Assembly (NCBI RefSeq): GCF_000320405.1
Contig: NZ_KB291649.1
Span: 1 to 50,259 of the forward strand
DNA: 50,259 nucleotides
DNA from: Clostridium celatum DSM 1785
GTDB lineage: Bacteria > Bacillota > Clostridia > Clostridiales > Clostridiaceae
Direction: 5' to 3'
The notes beneath the pieces are model-generated. The model was not told where the DNA came from, searched no databases, and saw only the letters and a list, made by a program, of their open reading frames with translations. A program made the position numbers and the translations under genes. Below are positions 33,661-42,351 of the stretch, piece after piece. Each line of letters opens with the position of its first letter. Position 1 is the stretch's first letter.

Positions 33661-34515
33661 TTATATTTTTTCATCTGCTATTGATTGTTCATGTCTACTT
33701 ATGTTCCTATAGACATCATCCTTTCCTACTGTTAAGAAAAGATATAATATTTCAATTATTGTCATAGCTGAAATTCTCGAAAAATAATATTCAGATAAAA
33801 ATAATTTTTCTCTTGTTGATGTCTTAATATGATAATCACAAATCTTTGCTAAAGATGAATTATCACTATTAGTTATAGATATAGTAGTAGCCCCTTTTTC
33901 AGCAGCTATTTCTATTACATCAATTAATCTCTTAGATTCTCCAGAGTTAGAAATTGCTATGACAACATCATCTTTTGATAAATTATAAGTATATGCAATT
34001 TGAGTCTCCCATATTGTATTTGCAACTGCCATAATTCCTATTTGATTTAGTTTGTAACTTCCATCTAAAGCTACAGGAATTGTATTACCAACTGCTACAA
34101 ATTGTACAGTTCTTGCATTTCTTAATAATTCTAATATTTTTTTTAAATCATCTTCATTAATCATTGAAATTGTTTGTTTTAATTCTTCAATCTTATTAGC
34201 TAAAATATTGTTTAAAGATTCCTTTATACTACTTTCAGTAACACTACCTGAAATATTAAATTTTTCTTTTTTTGAATCTACTATTTCTTGAGCTAATGTA
34301 AGCTTCAAATGATGAAAACCCTTCATATAACACTTTTTACAAAATCTTGTTACACTTGCTTCACTTGATCCTGCTTCTTCTGCTAATTCGGAAATTGTCA
34401 TTTCAATTACTTTTGCTCTATTATTCAAAATATAATCGGCAATCTTCTTCTCTGCCTCAAAGAAATTATTATATTCAGCAAAAATTATATCGATAACAGA
34501 TTTATTTTTTTCCAT
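33661..34515 (-). CDS. RpiR/MurR-family transcriptional regulator
   Basis: This 284-residue protein has an N-terminal helix-turn-helix (MTISELAEEAGSSEASVTRFCKK, residues 38-60) and a C-terminal SIS sugar-phosphate-binding domain (NARTVQFVAVGNT, AISNSGESKRLIDVIE near 195-211). RpiR-type regulators sense phosphosugars and control sugar catabolism. It is encoded directly before rpiA, 33 bases away, so it likely senses a pentose phosphate or related sugar and controls its own operon; that is inferred from context. Confidence 0.9.
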   Translation of the reverse strand: MEKNKSVIDIIFAEYNNFFEAEKKIADYILNNRAKVIEMTISELAEEAGSSEASVTRFCKKCYMKGFHHLKLTLAQEIVDSKKEKFNISGSVTESSIKESLNNILANKIEELKQTISMINEDDLKKILELLRNARTVQFVAVGNTIPVALDGSYKLNQIGIMAVANTIWETQIAYTYNLSKDDVVIAISNSGESKRLIDVIEIAAEKGATTISITNSDNSSLAKICDYHIKTSTREKLFLSEYYFSRISAMTIIEILYLFLTVGKDDVYRNISRHEQSIADEKI

Positions 34516-34641
34516 AAAATTTTCTCCTTAAATGTACACTTGTCATTAATAAAAATATATCAATAAAATTTATTTTTGTAAATGATTTTTATAGCGAAAT
34601 TTATTTTCATAGACTTTTTATATTTTTTTATCAAAAATAAA

Positions 34642-34676
34642 TGGAAGCCTAGTTTTTGTAATATACTAGGCTTCCA
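34642..34676 (-). terminator. trxA: Terminator of trxBA
   Basis: A 12-bp perfect stem (TGGAAGCCTAGT at 34642-34653 and its complement at 34665-34676) is followed by TTTATTTTT on the minus strand, about 40 bases past the trxA stop codon. Confidence 0.88.
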
Positions 34677-34715
34677 CTTTGTAACTATAATTTTTTATAT
34701 GTTTTTTATCTTGAT

Positions 34716-35027
34716 TTATAAATGTTTTTCCACCATTTCTTTTATTTTTTCCTTAGGCATAAATCCTACACTTACTTCTTTCTTTTCTCCATTTTTTAGC
34801 ACCATCATTGTTGGTATAGTTGAAATTCTAAACTTATCTGCTATGTCTCTAGCTTCATCCACATTAACTTTAATAAATTTAGCCTTTCCCTCCATTTCAT
34901 TGCCTACTTCTTCAAATATTGGAGCTAACATTTTACAAGGTCCACACCAATCTGCAAAGAAATCTACTATAACAACACCGTCCTTAACTTCATTATTAAA
35001 TTCATTTGATCCTACTATTTTTGCCAT
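34716..35027 (-). CDS. trxA: Thioredoxin
   Basis: This 103-residue thioredoxin has the redox-active site WCGPCK with Cys28 and Cys31, the cis-proline in ISTIPTMMV near 72-80, and the usual full length. It is reduced by thioredoxin reductase, encoded directly upstream; its ATG follows the trxB stop codon with no gap (TAAATG), and its ribosome binding site AAGGAGG is inside the end of trxB. Since trxB is frameshifted, coupled translation of trxA may be weakened. Confidence 0.97.
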   Translation of the reverse strand: MAKIVGSNEFNNEVKDGVVIVDFFADWCGPCKMLAPIFEEVGNEMEGKAKFIKVNVDEARDIADKFRISTIPTMMVLKNGEKKEVSVGFMPKEKIKEMVEKHL

Positions 35028-35910
35028 TTATTTTTCCTCCTTAGAATTTTTCTTAATTTTATCTAAATAAGTAACTGCTGATAATGCAGCTATATTTCCT
35101 TCTCCTGCAGCTTTTATATATTGATAGGGTGCACCTACTATATCTCCTGCAGCAAAGCAACCTTCTATATTAGTTCTCATAAGTCTATCAACTTCTACAT
35201 GATTTTCATTAATCTTTAATCCTGGAACAAGTTGACCTGGTGATATACTATCTCTTAATATAAATAATCCATCAGTTTCAATTTCTCTATTTTTAAGTAC
35301 TAACTTGTTTAACAGAGTTTTCGCCTACAATTTCTACTAAGGTATCATTTACTATTTCTATTGATGAATCAACTTCTACTTTCTCTTTATACATAGGTAT
35401 ATAATAAACCTTTGAAGCAATACTAGCTATAAAGTTTGCTTCAGCTTCTTCATGCTTATTATAAGCTATTATCGTTACTACTTTATCTTTGTAAAGAGGA
35501 GCATCACAAGTTGCACAATATCCTACACCTTTTCCTAAAAACTCTTCTTCTCCTTTAAAAGGCCTTCCAAAGTTAACTCCTGTAGCTAATATTATTGAAG
35601 TTGCTTCGTACATTTTATCATTTACCATTAAGGCAAAATAGTCACCCATAGAATAAATATTATTAATTTTTTCTTCTGTTATTTCTATTTCCATTGCTTT
35701 TAAATGCTTAGCAAACTCGTCTCTTATCTCTGCCCCGCTCTTTCCATAAAACCCTAAATAGTTATTTATCTTATGGGCTTTAACTAGTTTATTGCTTATT
35801 TCTTTGCTTCCAAAAATAATAAACTTTTTATTTCTTATCTTTGCATTTAATGCAGCTGATAATCCAGCGGGTCCACTTCCTATAATGGCAATATCGTATC
35901 TTTCATTCAT
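35028..35910 (-). pseudogene. trxB: Thioredoxin reductase, frameshifted
   Basis: The gene encodes an NADPH-thioredoxin reductase-like flavoprotein: MNERYDIAIIGSGPAGLSAAL at the start, the redox motif GYCATCDAP near 129, the NSVKQVV segment, and in a second frame LKNREIETDGLFIL and CFAAGDIVGAPYQYIKAAGEGNIAALSAVTYLDKIKKNSKE to the stop at 35028-35030. The reading frame shifts by one base at about 35296-35303; dropping one A in GTTAGTACTT would restore VVLKNREIE and a full protein of about 290 residues. As it stands the first frame stops at 35293 after about 205 residues, losing the C-terminal FAD region. It may be a real mutation or a sequencing error. The start at 35910 has GGAGGG seven bases upstream. 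Confidence 0.88.
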
Positions 35911-36195
35911 TTTTATCCCTCCTTGTTGTAGCATTATACACTTACTTTAACACATTTTTTATTATTTTATTTCTGTTAAGGAAAATTTAATTTATAAAAA
36001 TATTTTAGTGGTAAATCTCTACAACATTTATTCTATTATTATCATAAGTCTTATAATAATAAATTCCCTTTTCTTAATGCATATTAATTTGTGGCCAATA
36101 CTTTTGGACATTTGTCCTTAATTTTTTTAGTATTGCTTATTTAATACAATTAATATGATATAATTAATGTACTTTATTTAATAAGGAGAATTGAA
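35911..36195. promoter_or_regulatory. Divergent promoter region of trxBA and the crp-cdd pair
   Basis: A TGTATAAT extended -10 for trxB is at about 35932-35939 on the minus strand. For the plus-strand regulator, TATAAT is at 36169-36174. A GGACA-TT-TGTCC palindrome at 36116-36127 lies upstream of the regulator promoter. No gene is visible. Confidence 0.5.
36116..36127. promoter_or_regulatory. GGACA-TT-TGTCC palindrome upstream of the second Crp/Fnr gene
   Basis: A perfect 12-bp dyad, GGACATTTGTCC, is centred about 48 bases before the -10 box of the Crp/Fnr gene at 36196 and about 75 bases before its start codon. Crp/Fnr dimers bind such inverted repeats. Autoregulation is a guess. Confidence 0.4.
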
Positions 36196-36867
36196 ATGAA
36201 CAACTTACCTTATTTTTTAAACACTTGTCCTGATTATATAAAAAGCAAATTTACAAATATAAAGTTCAATACTTTTGATAAAATACTTGTACAAAATGAA
36301 CCAGCTAACTCTGTTTATATAATAAAAAAAGGAAAAGTAAAAGTTTATTCATTAACTCCTACTGGAGTTAAATACCTAGAGAGAACTTATTGTGAAAATG
36401 AATTATTTGGTGAACTTGAAATATTTGCTGATAAACCAATATTGAATTATGTAGAAGCAATTGAACCTTGTGAAGCAATTAAAATTTCTAAAGAATCTTT
36501 TTTAGATTGGATTAAATATGACAGTGAGTTTTCTTTATATGTACATATAGAACTTTCTCAAAAAATGTATCATACTTCCATTAATAGTAAAGCAAATGTT
36601 GCTTACAATTTAAAAGATAGAGTACTTTTCTTTTTATGGAGGTTTTTAGATGAACATAATTTAAATACAGTTCATAAAGATATATTAGTAGAAGGTGTAG
36701 GTTCAAATATTAGAAGTATTAACCGAATTATTAAAGATTTAGTATCTGAAAATCTTGTTGAATATAATAAAGGATTTATTAAGGTAAAAGATATCAATAA
36801 ACTTGTTGATATAATTTTCTCCCCTAATCCTAATAATAATTTAGTAGACATTTTAAATAAGAAATAA
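36196..36867 (+). CDS. Crp/Fnr-family transcriptional regulator
   Basis: This 223-residue protein has a cyclic-nucleotide-binding-like barrel (NEPANSVYIIKKGKVKVYSLTPTGVKYLERTYCENELFGELEIF, residues 34-78) and a C-terminal winged helix. Its recognition helix (GSNIRSINRII) has Ile172, Arg173 and Arg177 where CRP has Arg180, Glu181 and Arg185, so its DNA site should differ from TGTGA. AAGGAG lies eight bases before the ATG. It is followed by cytidine deaminase after 12 bases, an unusual pairing for this family. The ligand is unknown. Confidence 0.85.
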   Translation: MNNLPYFLNTCPDYIKSKFTNIKFNTFDKILVQNEPANSVYIIKKGKVKVYSLTPTGVKYLERTYCENELFGELEIFADKPILNYVEAIEPCEAIKISKESFLDWIKYDSEFSLYVHIELSQKMYHTSINSKANVAYNLKDRVLFFLWRFLDEHNLNTVHKDILVEGVGSNIRSINRIIKDLVSENLVEYNKGFIKVKDINKLVDIIFSPNPNNNLVDILNKK

Positions 36868-36879
36868 GGAGGCAAACTT

Positions 36880-37302
36880 ATGATAAATAAAAAACTATTA
36901 ATAGAAAAGGCATTCGATGCTCAAAAATTTTGCTATACACCATACTCAAATTTCAATGTAGGTGCTGCTTTACTTTGTAGCGACGGCACAATTTATCAAG
37001 GATGTAATATAGAAAATGCTGCATTTACACCAACAAACTGTGCTGAAAGAACAGCCTTTTTCAAAGCAATTTCTGAAGGTCAAAAAGATTTTACTGCTAT
37101 TGCAATTGTAGGAAATAAAAAAGATGTAAAACAAGGAGAAGGCGATTTTTGTGCACCTTGTGCTGTATGCAGACAAGTTATGGCTGAGTTTTGTGACTTA
37201 AAAACATTTAAAATAATAATTGCAAAAAGTACAGAAGAATATTTAGAATATACATTAGATGAGCTTTTACCATTAGCATTTACAGGTAAAAATTTAGATT
37301 AA
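36880..37302 (+). CDS. cdd: Cytidine deaminase
   Basis: This 140-residue enzyme deaminates cytidine and deoxycytidine in pyrimidine salvage. The zinc ligands and catalytic Glu are Cys54 and Glu56 in NCAERTAFF, with Cys94 and Cys97 in APCAVCRQ. The N terminus CYTPYSNFNVGAALL is typical of homotetrameric Cdd. It follows the second Crp/Fnr regulator in the same unit and ends at a strong terminator. AAGGAGG lies eight bases upstream. Confidence 0.95.
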   Translation: MINKKLLIEKAFDAQKFCYTPYSNFNVGAALLCSDGTIYQGCNIENAAFTPTNCAERTAFFKAISEGQKDFTAIAIVGNKKDVKQGEGDFCAPCAVCRQVMAEFCDLKTFKIIIAKSTEEYLEYTLDELLPLAFTGKNLD

Positions 37303-37313
37303 AATAAAAATGT

Positions 37314-37355
37314 ACTGCCAACATAAATAATTTTAAACTTATTTATGTTGGCAGT
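37314..37355. terminator. Bidirectional terminator between cdd and the MetRS-like gene
   Basis: A 17-bp perfect stem (37314-37330 with 37339-37355) with an 8-base loop is followed by TTCTTTTT on the plus strand. It lies 10 bases from the end of the minus-strand gene and can also stop that transcript. Confidence 0.9.
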
Positions 37356-37365
37356 TTCTTTTTGA

Positions 37366-39333
37366 TTAATATTGATGTTCCATTTTTTTAAAGAAATCTA
37401 CTTTAGGTTCAAGAAATTTAAATTTATGATTAGTGCCATCTTTAAAATAAAATTCTATAGGTTTAAATATATTATCCCAATTCCATAATTCATCATCAAT
37501 ATTTAAATAATCCCTAAACATTTCACAACCTTCTGGTGCTATTGGATGAATTAATATAGCTATAACTTTACAAGCATAAAAACAATCTACTAATAATTGT
37601 TTCTTAAATTCTTCATTTTTAATATTATTAGCCCAATGCTTATTTATCTCTCTTATATACTCATCAATAACATAAGCTATTCTATGGAAATCTTGATTAT
37701 ACATATGTCTTTCATATTCTAATACAGATTTTTTTGTTAATTCTTTTATTTTTTCACTTACCTCTCCTGTAGGAATATTTTCATTTAAGCTTTGAAGTGT
37801 ATAAAAACATGAACGAATAATTCTGTTAAAGACATTAGTCAAAAGATTTCCTTCTTTTAATACTGTATCAGCCCCTACTTTTTCTTCTTCCTTCATATAA
37901 ACTTGCGGCTTAAAACCAACACTTTTAGATGATAATCCTAAACTCATAAAATGCATTCTTAATTGGTCTTTAGTATAAAATTTTAATAACTCATCTGCCA
38001 TTGGAGGTTTAACATCTGAACTACTGCTTGCTTTTTTATCCATAAATAAAATATGCTTATTAGAAACAATATGAGGCAATTTAATATCTGTAATATCTAT
38101 TTTTTCATCTTTAGCTTTTTTTAAAGCCATAAACATTGCCATTTCTGCAATTGAATAAAAATAAATGTTATCTTCTCCTATAAATTGATAAACCATTGAA
38201 TCTTCATCTTCCCACCAGTTATGCCACTTTTCAGGATCTTCTCCCTTCTCTTCTAAATAAGCCTTTGTAAATGAAATTGGTGCCCATAAAGATTCTGGCC
38301 ATACCCAAAAAGTTAAATTCTTTAAATTCTCCTTATCTGGTACCTTTACTCCCCAAGAAATATTTCCTGATAATCTAAAAGGAACTAAAGTCTTACCACT
38401 AGTATAATTAATATTTAAATTATCTAATACTTCTTTAGCTTTATCTCTATCTTCTAACCTTTCAAAGACAAAAGTTACTGAAGGTTTCTTTTCTTCATCT
38501 ATAGTTTCATGTTTTGGAAGTTTAAATTCCAAGTCTTCAATATTATTAATATATTTTCTTGGAACATATATTACAGGTTTCTTTAAAAATTCATCTATAG
38601 CTTTGATTTCATATTTTCTTCTATTTGTATTCTTCTTTAAAAACTCATTAAGTTCTTTCATATTATCCATAAAATCATCTAACGTAAAATACCAATTATC
38701 TACACTTTTTAATATTGGTCTTTTTCCTGATAATGCACTAATAGGATTAATTAATTCAGATGGCATATATTGATGCCCTAATGAACATTCCTCTGCATAA
38801 GCCTTATCAGAAGTACAACCTGCAATTGGGCATTTTCCAATTACTTGTCTGCCATTAAGGAAAGTTTTCTTATCTTCATCATAAAATTGTAATGCTGATA
38901 ATTTTTTTATATAACCATTGTTAAATAAAGTATTAAATATCTCTTTCGAAACCTCATTATGAAATTCTGCTGTTCTTCCAAGTGCTGAAGCTCCAAAAAT
39001 ATTTAAGCTAATATTATAATCCTCTAAAGTTTTCTTTTGACTTAAATGATTAGATTTAACATAATCTTCTATAGTCTTTTCATATCCATTTTCCTTTAAC
39101 TTTCTGTAGCTTTCGAGAATAGGTGAACCATAACAATCAGTACCTGATATAAAAATAACATTTTCTTTTCCTATTCTATCTCTTAAAAATCTTGCAAATA
39201 TATCTGCGTGTACAAACATTCCTCCAACATGACCAAAATGAAGATTTTTATTTCCATAAGGCATTCCAGCAGTAACTACTGCCTTTTTAGGAAATACTGG
39301 CCTTTCATCCTTTAATAATCTTTTACTTATCAT
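37366..39333 (-). CDS. Methionyl-tRNA synthetase-like class I protein lacking a KMSKS motif
   Basis: This 655-residue class I synthetase-fold protein is MetRS-like: TAGMPYGNKNLHFGHVGG (HIGH motif as HFGH), a zinc knuckle CPIAGCTSDKAYAEECSLGH near 180-200, WPESLWAPISF and FIGEDNIYFYS. It lacks a KMSKS motif: at that place it has KKASSSSD, so ATP activation may be altered. There is no C-terminal tRNA-binding domain. The start at 39333 is preceded by AAGGAG at nine bases. A T-box leader precedes it. It could be a second MetRS, or a paralogue with another job; its leader features point away from tRNA-Met. Confidence 0.75.
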   Translation of the reverse strand: MISKRLLKDERPVFPKKAVVTAGMPYGNKNLHFGHVGGMFVHADIFARFLRDRIGKENVIFISGTDCYGSPILESYRKLKENGYEKTIEDYVKSNHLSQKKTLEDYNISLNIFGASALGRTAEFHNEVSKEIFNTLFNNGYIKKLSALQFYDEDKKTFLNGRQVIGKCPIAGCTSDKAYAEECSLGHQYMPSELINPISALSGKRPILKSVDNWYFTLDDFMDNMKELNEFLKKNTNRRKYEIKAIDEFLKKPVIYVPRKYINNIEDLEFKLPKHETIDEEKKPSVTFVFERLEDRDKAKEVLDNLNINYTSGKTLVPFRLSGNISWGVKVPDKENLKNLTFWVWPESLWAPISFTKAYLEEKGEDPEKWHNWWEDEDSMVYQFIGEDNIYFYSIAEMAMFMALKKAKDEKIDITDIKLPHIVSNKHILFMDKKASSSSDVKPPMADELLKFYTKDQLRMHFMSLGLSSKSVGFKPQVYMKEEEKVGADTVLKEGNLLTNVFNRIIRSCFYTLQSLNENIPTGEVSEKIKELTKKSVLEYERHMYNQDFHRIAYVIDEYIREINKHWANNIKNEEFKKQLLVDCFYACKVIAILIHPIAPEGCEMFRDYLNIDDELWNWDNIFKPIEFYFKDGTNHKFKFLEPKVDFFKKMEHQY

Positions 39334-39367
39334 AACTCTTACTCCTTTATAATTTAATTTAAACGTC

Positions 39368-39672
39368 AAAAAAGCCCCCGTAGAAATAATCTACAGGGGC
39401 GAAAATTCTAATTCCGCGTGTGCCACCCTTTTTCCCTAAAATGTCACCATTTTAAGCTCTTCAAGTACACCATTTCCCTAAAATTTTAGGTCAAATCATA
39501 CTCTAGTTCTGTAACGTGAACATACGTCATAGCATCACTTATAAATAATTTTTATAAGATCCGTATGCAGCTCCGAGGCTTGTTTCATTGTGCTTTCATA
39601 ATTTTCTTTCCACCAACCGAAAACTCTCTGTATATTCCTTCACAATTACTCTTCTCTTCATAGCATTTATTT
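39368..39672 (-). ncRNA. T-box riboswitch
   Basis: The leader holds the T-box core AGGGTGGCACACGCGGAA (39429-39412), a stem I with AGTA and a GGTTGGTG apical motif (39624-39609), and a terminator GCCCC-TGTAGA...TCTACG-GGGGC with six T (39400-39370). The tRNA-contacting bulge is UGGC, which fits a G discriminator. In the specifier loop GAAACAAG, the AAC codon (39584-39582) fits tRNA-Asn. AUG (39588-39586) overlaps a likely helix. See the findings. Confidence 0.93.
39374..39400 (-). terminator. T-box terminator
   Basis: The GC-rich stem with GCCCC and GGGGC ends is followed by six T on the minus strand, 40 bases before the MetRS-like start codon. It is the alternative fold to the antiterminator. 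Confidence 0.9.
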
Positions 39673-39677
39673 CTTTA

Positions 39678-39706
39678 ATTATACTTCTTATAATATTAGG
39701 TGTCAA
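39678..39706 (-). promoter_or_regulatory. Consensus sigmaA promoter of the T-box leader
   Basis: TTGACA (39706-39701) and TATAAT (39683-39678) are both perfect and separated by 17 bases on the minus strand, so the leader starts near 39671. Confidence 0.92.
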
Positions 39707-39758
39707 TTATATTGCTTAATAACTTTTTCTTCACCATAAATGTAAATACATAATTTTA

Positions 39759-40907
39759 TTAATATAAACTTATAAAACAAATATATCCCATTTCTAAAAT
39801 TTCATTGTCAAACCCTTCACTTATAAAATCTATAACTGCTTCAGAGTTATTACTAATAATTCTTGAAAATGCTACTATATAATCTTTTATATCTTTAATA
39901 TCTACTATTTCATTTTCGCTAATAGAATATTTTAAAAATCCTGCATATCTAACCAATAAATATTCTAATATTATTAATTGGAATGACATCACAATTTCTT
40001 CAATTTCATTACTATTGCAGCTTCCTAAAACCTTAGATATAATACAATTTTCTAATAAGTCATTATACTTCTCAAATACCTCTTTATAACTCTCCCATTG
40101 CTCACAAAGGTATTCTATATCTATTTCTTCTGCAAAAGTTGAAATATCTTCTAAAATCTCTTCTAATACTGAAACTTCTCTATAATTCTCTACAATATCT
40201 ATAAACAAATTATTTATTTCTTCCATAGATTCGTAAATATCTAAATTCATTTTACCATACATATCTATAAGTTCTTTTAAGTATTCTTTATTTTTATATT
40301 CATCTACTTCTTTTAATAGTTTTCTTTCATTCATATGTCTATTTTCTAAGATAGTTAATAACATTTGAAAAGAGATTATTAATTTATAATCTAGTGACAA
40401 TTCATCTTGCTTAATTATATTAACTAAAGCTTCTCTAATCTTAAACTCTAAGGAAGATTCTAAATAATTATTACACTCTTCACTTATCATATTTATTTTT
40501 CCTTCGATATTGCTTATAATTTCTACAACTTCAGGACATGCACAAGATAAAGAAAGTTCTTCTCTATCTTTAAATTTATTTTTTATTCTAGGGAAACTCT
40601 GACATGTTAAAGATATATATTCTTCCCCATGATTTTTTACTATTTCACATAGTCCTTTTTCATCTAATAATGGACATTTATCATGAGTCTCTTTATCTAT
40701 AAAATATTCTTTCTTCTCTCCAGAATTCTTTACCTTTAAATTTTTTAAAATATAATTAAATTTACTTTCATGGCTTTTCCAATTATTAAATGTATCTTCA
40801 TCTACATTTATATCCCAACCTTCACAACATGTAAATTTACATTTATCTGCTATACATTTAAAGTTATCATATCCTGTAATTTTTAATATACTATCTTTTT
40901 TATTCAT
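39759..40907 (-). CDS. FliB-family flagellin lysine-N-methylase-like protein
   Basis: This 382-residue protein shows the cysteine pattern of the FliB family: CIADKCKFTCCEGWDINVD near 14-32, DKCPLLDEKGLCEIVKNHGEEYISLTCQSFPR near 72-103 and SCACPEVVEII near 116-126. FliB methylates lysines in flagellin of Salmonella, but many members lie in genomes or loci without flagella and have other targets. No flagellar gene is near, so the target is open. GGAG precedes the ATG at 40907 by seven bases. The lower half is charged and helical. Confidence 0.82.
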   Translation of the reverse strand: MNKKDSILKITGYDNFKCIADKCKFTCCEGWDINVDEDTFNNWKSHESKFNYILKNLKVKNSGEKKEYFIDKETHDKCPLLDEKGLCEIVKNHGEEYISLTCQSFPRIKNKFKDREELSLSCACPEVVEIISNIEGKINMISEECNNYLESSLEFKIREALVNIIKQDELSLDYKLIISFQMLLTILENRHMNERKLLKEVDEYKNKEYLKELIDMYGKMNLDIYESMEEINNLFIDIVENYREVSVLEEILEDISTFAEEIDIEYLCEQWESYKEVFEKYNDLLENCIISKVLGSCNSNEIEEIVMSFQLIILEYLLVRYAGFLKYSISENEIVDIKDIKDYIVAFSRIISNNSEAVIDFISEGFDNEILEMGYICFISLY

Positions 40908-41076
40908 CATTTGTCTCCATTTCAAATTTATTTAAATCTATACTAACTATAATAATTTAAAATATCTAATACTTCCATATATTTTAACTATTTAAATGTA
41001 TTTAAAATATTTTCCTAATTTAGGGCATAATATATACGTCATTATCATTAGTATTTAAATAAAAAGGTGGAGTTAT

Positions 41077-41772
41077 ATGAAAAATAGAAATGACAAACCA
41101 TCAAAATTACCTCCCTTTGAAAAACCTATATTTATGATGATAATAACTTTTGTTGGAGGTTATATGAATGGTTACACTTATATAACTAGACATAATATAT
41201 TAGCTAATATGCATACTGCTAATATGTCTAAATTAGGAATTAATATTGCACTTGGAAATTGGTTAGATGCACTTAGCTACTTTCTTCCTATTATTGCTTG
41301 TATATTAGGTGCTACCTTTAGTCAATTAATTAAAGCTATAATTGTCACTCTTAATTTTAAAGGAGATTGGAGAAAATATGGTCTTATTTTAGAATCAATT
41401 GCATTATTTTTTATAGGATTAATTCCTATTTATTGTCCTGATGTTATAGTTACTAATCTAGTTTCTTTTTTTATGGGATATCAATTATGCTTATTTAGAA
41501 ACTGTCTTGGTATACCATTTAATACAACTATATGTACAGGAAATATTAGAAATATTGGTCAATTATTGTTTAATGCACTAGATGAGGAAACTAGAGAATC
41601 TATAAAAAAATTAATTACTTTTACACTTCTTACCTTTTCCTTTGCAATTGGAGCTATTCCAGGTACTTTAATATCTCTTGCCATAAGTATTAAAGCTGTG
41701 TGGTTTTGTAGTTTTATATTACTTTTACAAGCATTTTGGATACATAGTTATGAAAACAAAAATAAAATATGA
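41077..41772 (+). CDS. YoaK/DUF1275 family membrane protein
   Basis: This 231-residue membrane protein has about six hydrophobic segments and the family motifs GGYMNGYTYITRHNILANMHTANMSKLGINIALG near 28-60 and CLFRNCLGIPFNTTICTGNIRNIG near 138-162. The DUF1275 family is broadly distributed and its transport or channel role is not established. It is a single-gene unit; AAAAGGTGG lies seven bases before the ATG. Confidence 0.9.
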   Translation: MKNRNDKPSKLPPFEKPIFMMIITFVGGYMNGYTYITRHNILANMHTANMSKLGINIALGNWLDALSYFLPIIACILGATFSQLIKAIIVTLNFKGDWRKYGLILESIALFFIGLIPIYCPDVIVTNLVSFFMGYQLCLFRNCLGIPFNTTICTGNIRNIGQLLFNALDEETRESIKKLITFTLLTFSFAIGAIPGTLISLAISIKAVWFCSFILLLQAFWIHSYENKNKI

Positions 41773-41845
41773 AATTTATATTATAATGACTTTATCAGTA
41801 AATATATTTACTTGACTAATATTAATTTTTCATAAAATAAATTAA

Positions 41846-41874
41846 CAGCACTAGACTACTTTTTTCTAGTGCTG
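41846..41874. terminator. Hairpin terminator between convergent genes
   Basis: CAGCACTAG and CTAGTGCTG form a 9-bp stem around an 11-base loop. T residues on either side are few. It sits between the DUF1275 gene and the minus-strand MazG-like gene. Confidence 0.6.
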
Positions 41875-41969
41875 CTATATAAACTTAATTATTATCTCTT
41901 ATAATTTTATACCTTAACTATATTTTTAAAACTTTTAACTGATATAAATCAACTTATTATAAATATTAT

Positions 41970-42284
41970 TTATAGTTCAGTATATTTTTTACTAGTTCCC
42001 TTTGCCTTTTCTACTGGATACTTCTTTTCATTTTTATCCATCTTGCTATTTATTATATCTTCTATATTAACACCTAAACAATCAGCCATATGAACACAAT
42101 AAACTATTACATCTGCAAGTTCATCACAAACCTCTTGTTTATCAAAATTATCATCCCATAAAAAATGCTCTAATAATTCTCCTGCTTCTACGCTTATAGC
42201 TTTAGATATATTGCTAGGTGTATGAAATTGTGACCAATCTCTATCATTCCTAAACTTTCTTATTCTTTCTATTGTTTTATCCAT
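41970..42284 (-). CDS. MazG-like nucleotide pyrophosphohydrolase
   Basis: This 104-residue MazG-type protein shows the metal-binding pattern SVEAGELLEHFLWD near 31-44 and CDELADVIVYCVHMAD near 55-70 (ExxE...ExxD). Such enzymes hydrolyse non-canonical NTPs to the monophosphate. Short MazG-like proteins such as this are common in Firmicutes. A TTAGGAG site lies ten bases before the start. Confidence 0.88.
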   Translation of the reverse strand: MDKTIERIRKFRNDRDWSQFHTPSNISKAISVEAGELLEHFLWDDNFDKQEVCDELADVIVYCVHMADCLGVNIEDIINSKMDKNEKKYPVEKAKGTSKKYTEL

Positions 42285-42351
42285 ATAATAACACTCCTAA
42301 ATTTAATAATTAATCCAATCTTTTATACTTTTAATTGTCCATATCTATATT

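Noticed and set aside
35290..35310. Programmed frameshift in trxB
   Set aside because: GTTAGTACTT is not a slippery heptamer and I see no downstream pseudoknot or internal Shine-Dalgarno; a mutation or sequencing error is simpler.
39586..39588. AUG as the T-box specifier codon for methionine
   Set aside because: Not fully excluded, but the bases overlap a likely stem I helix and the UGGC bulge does not match the A discriminator of tRNA-Met.
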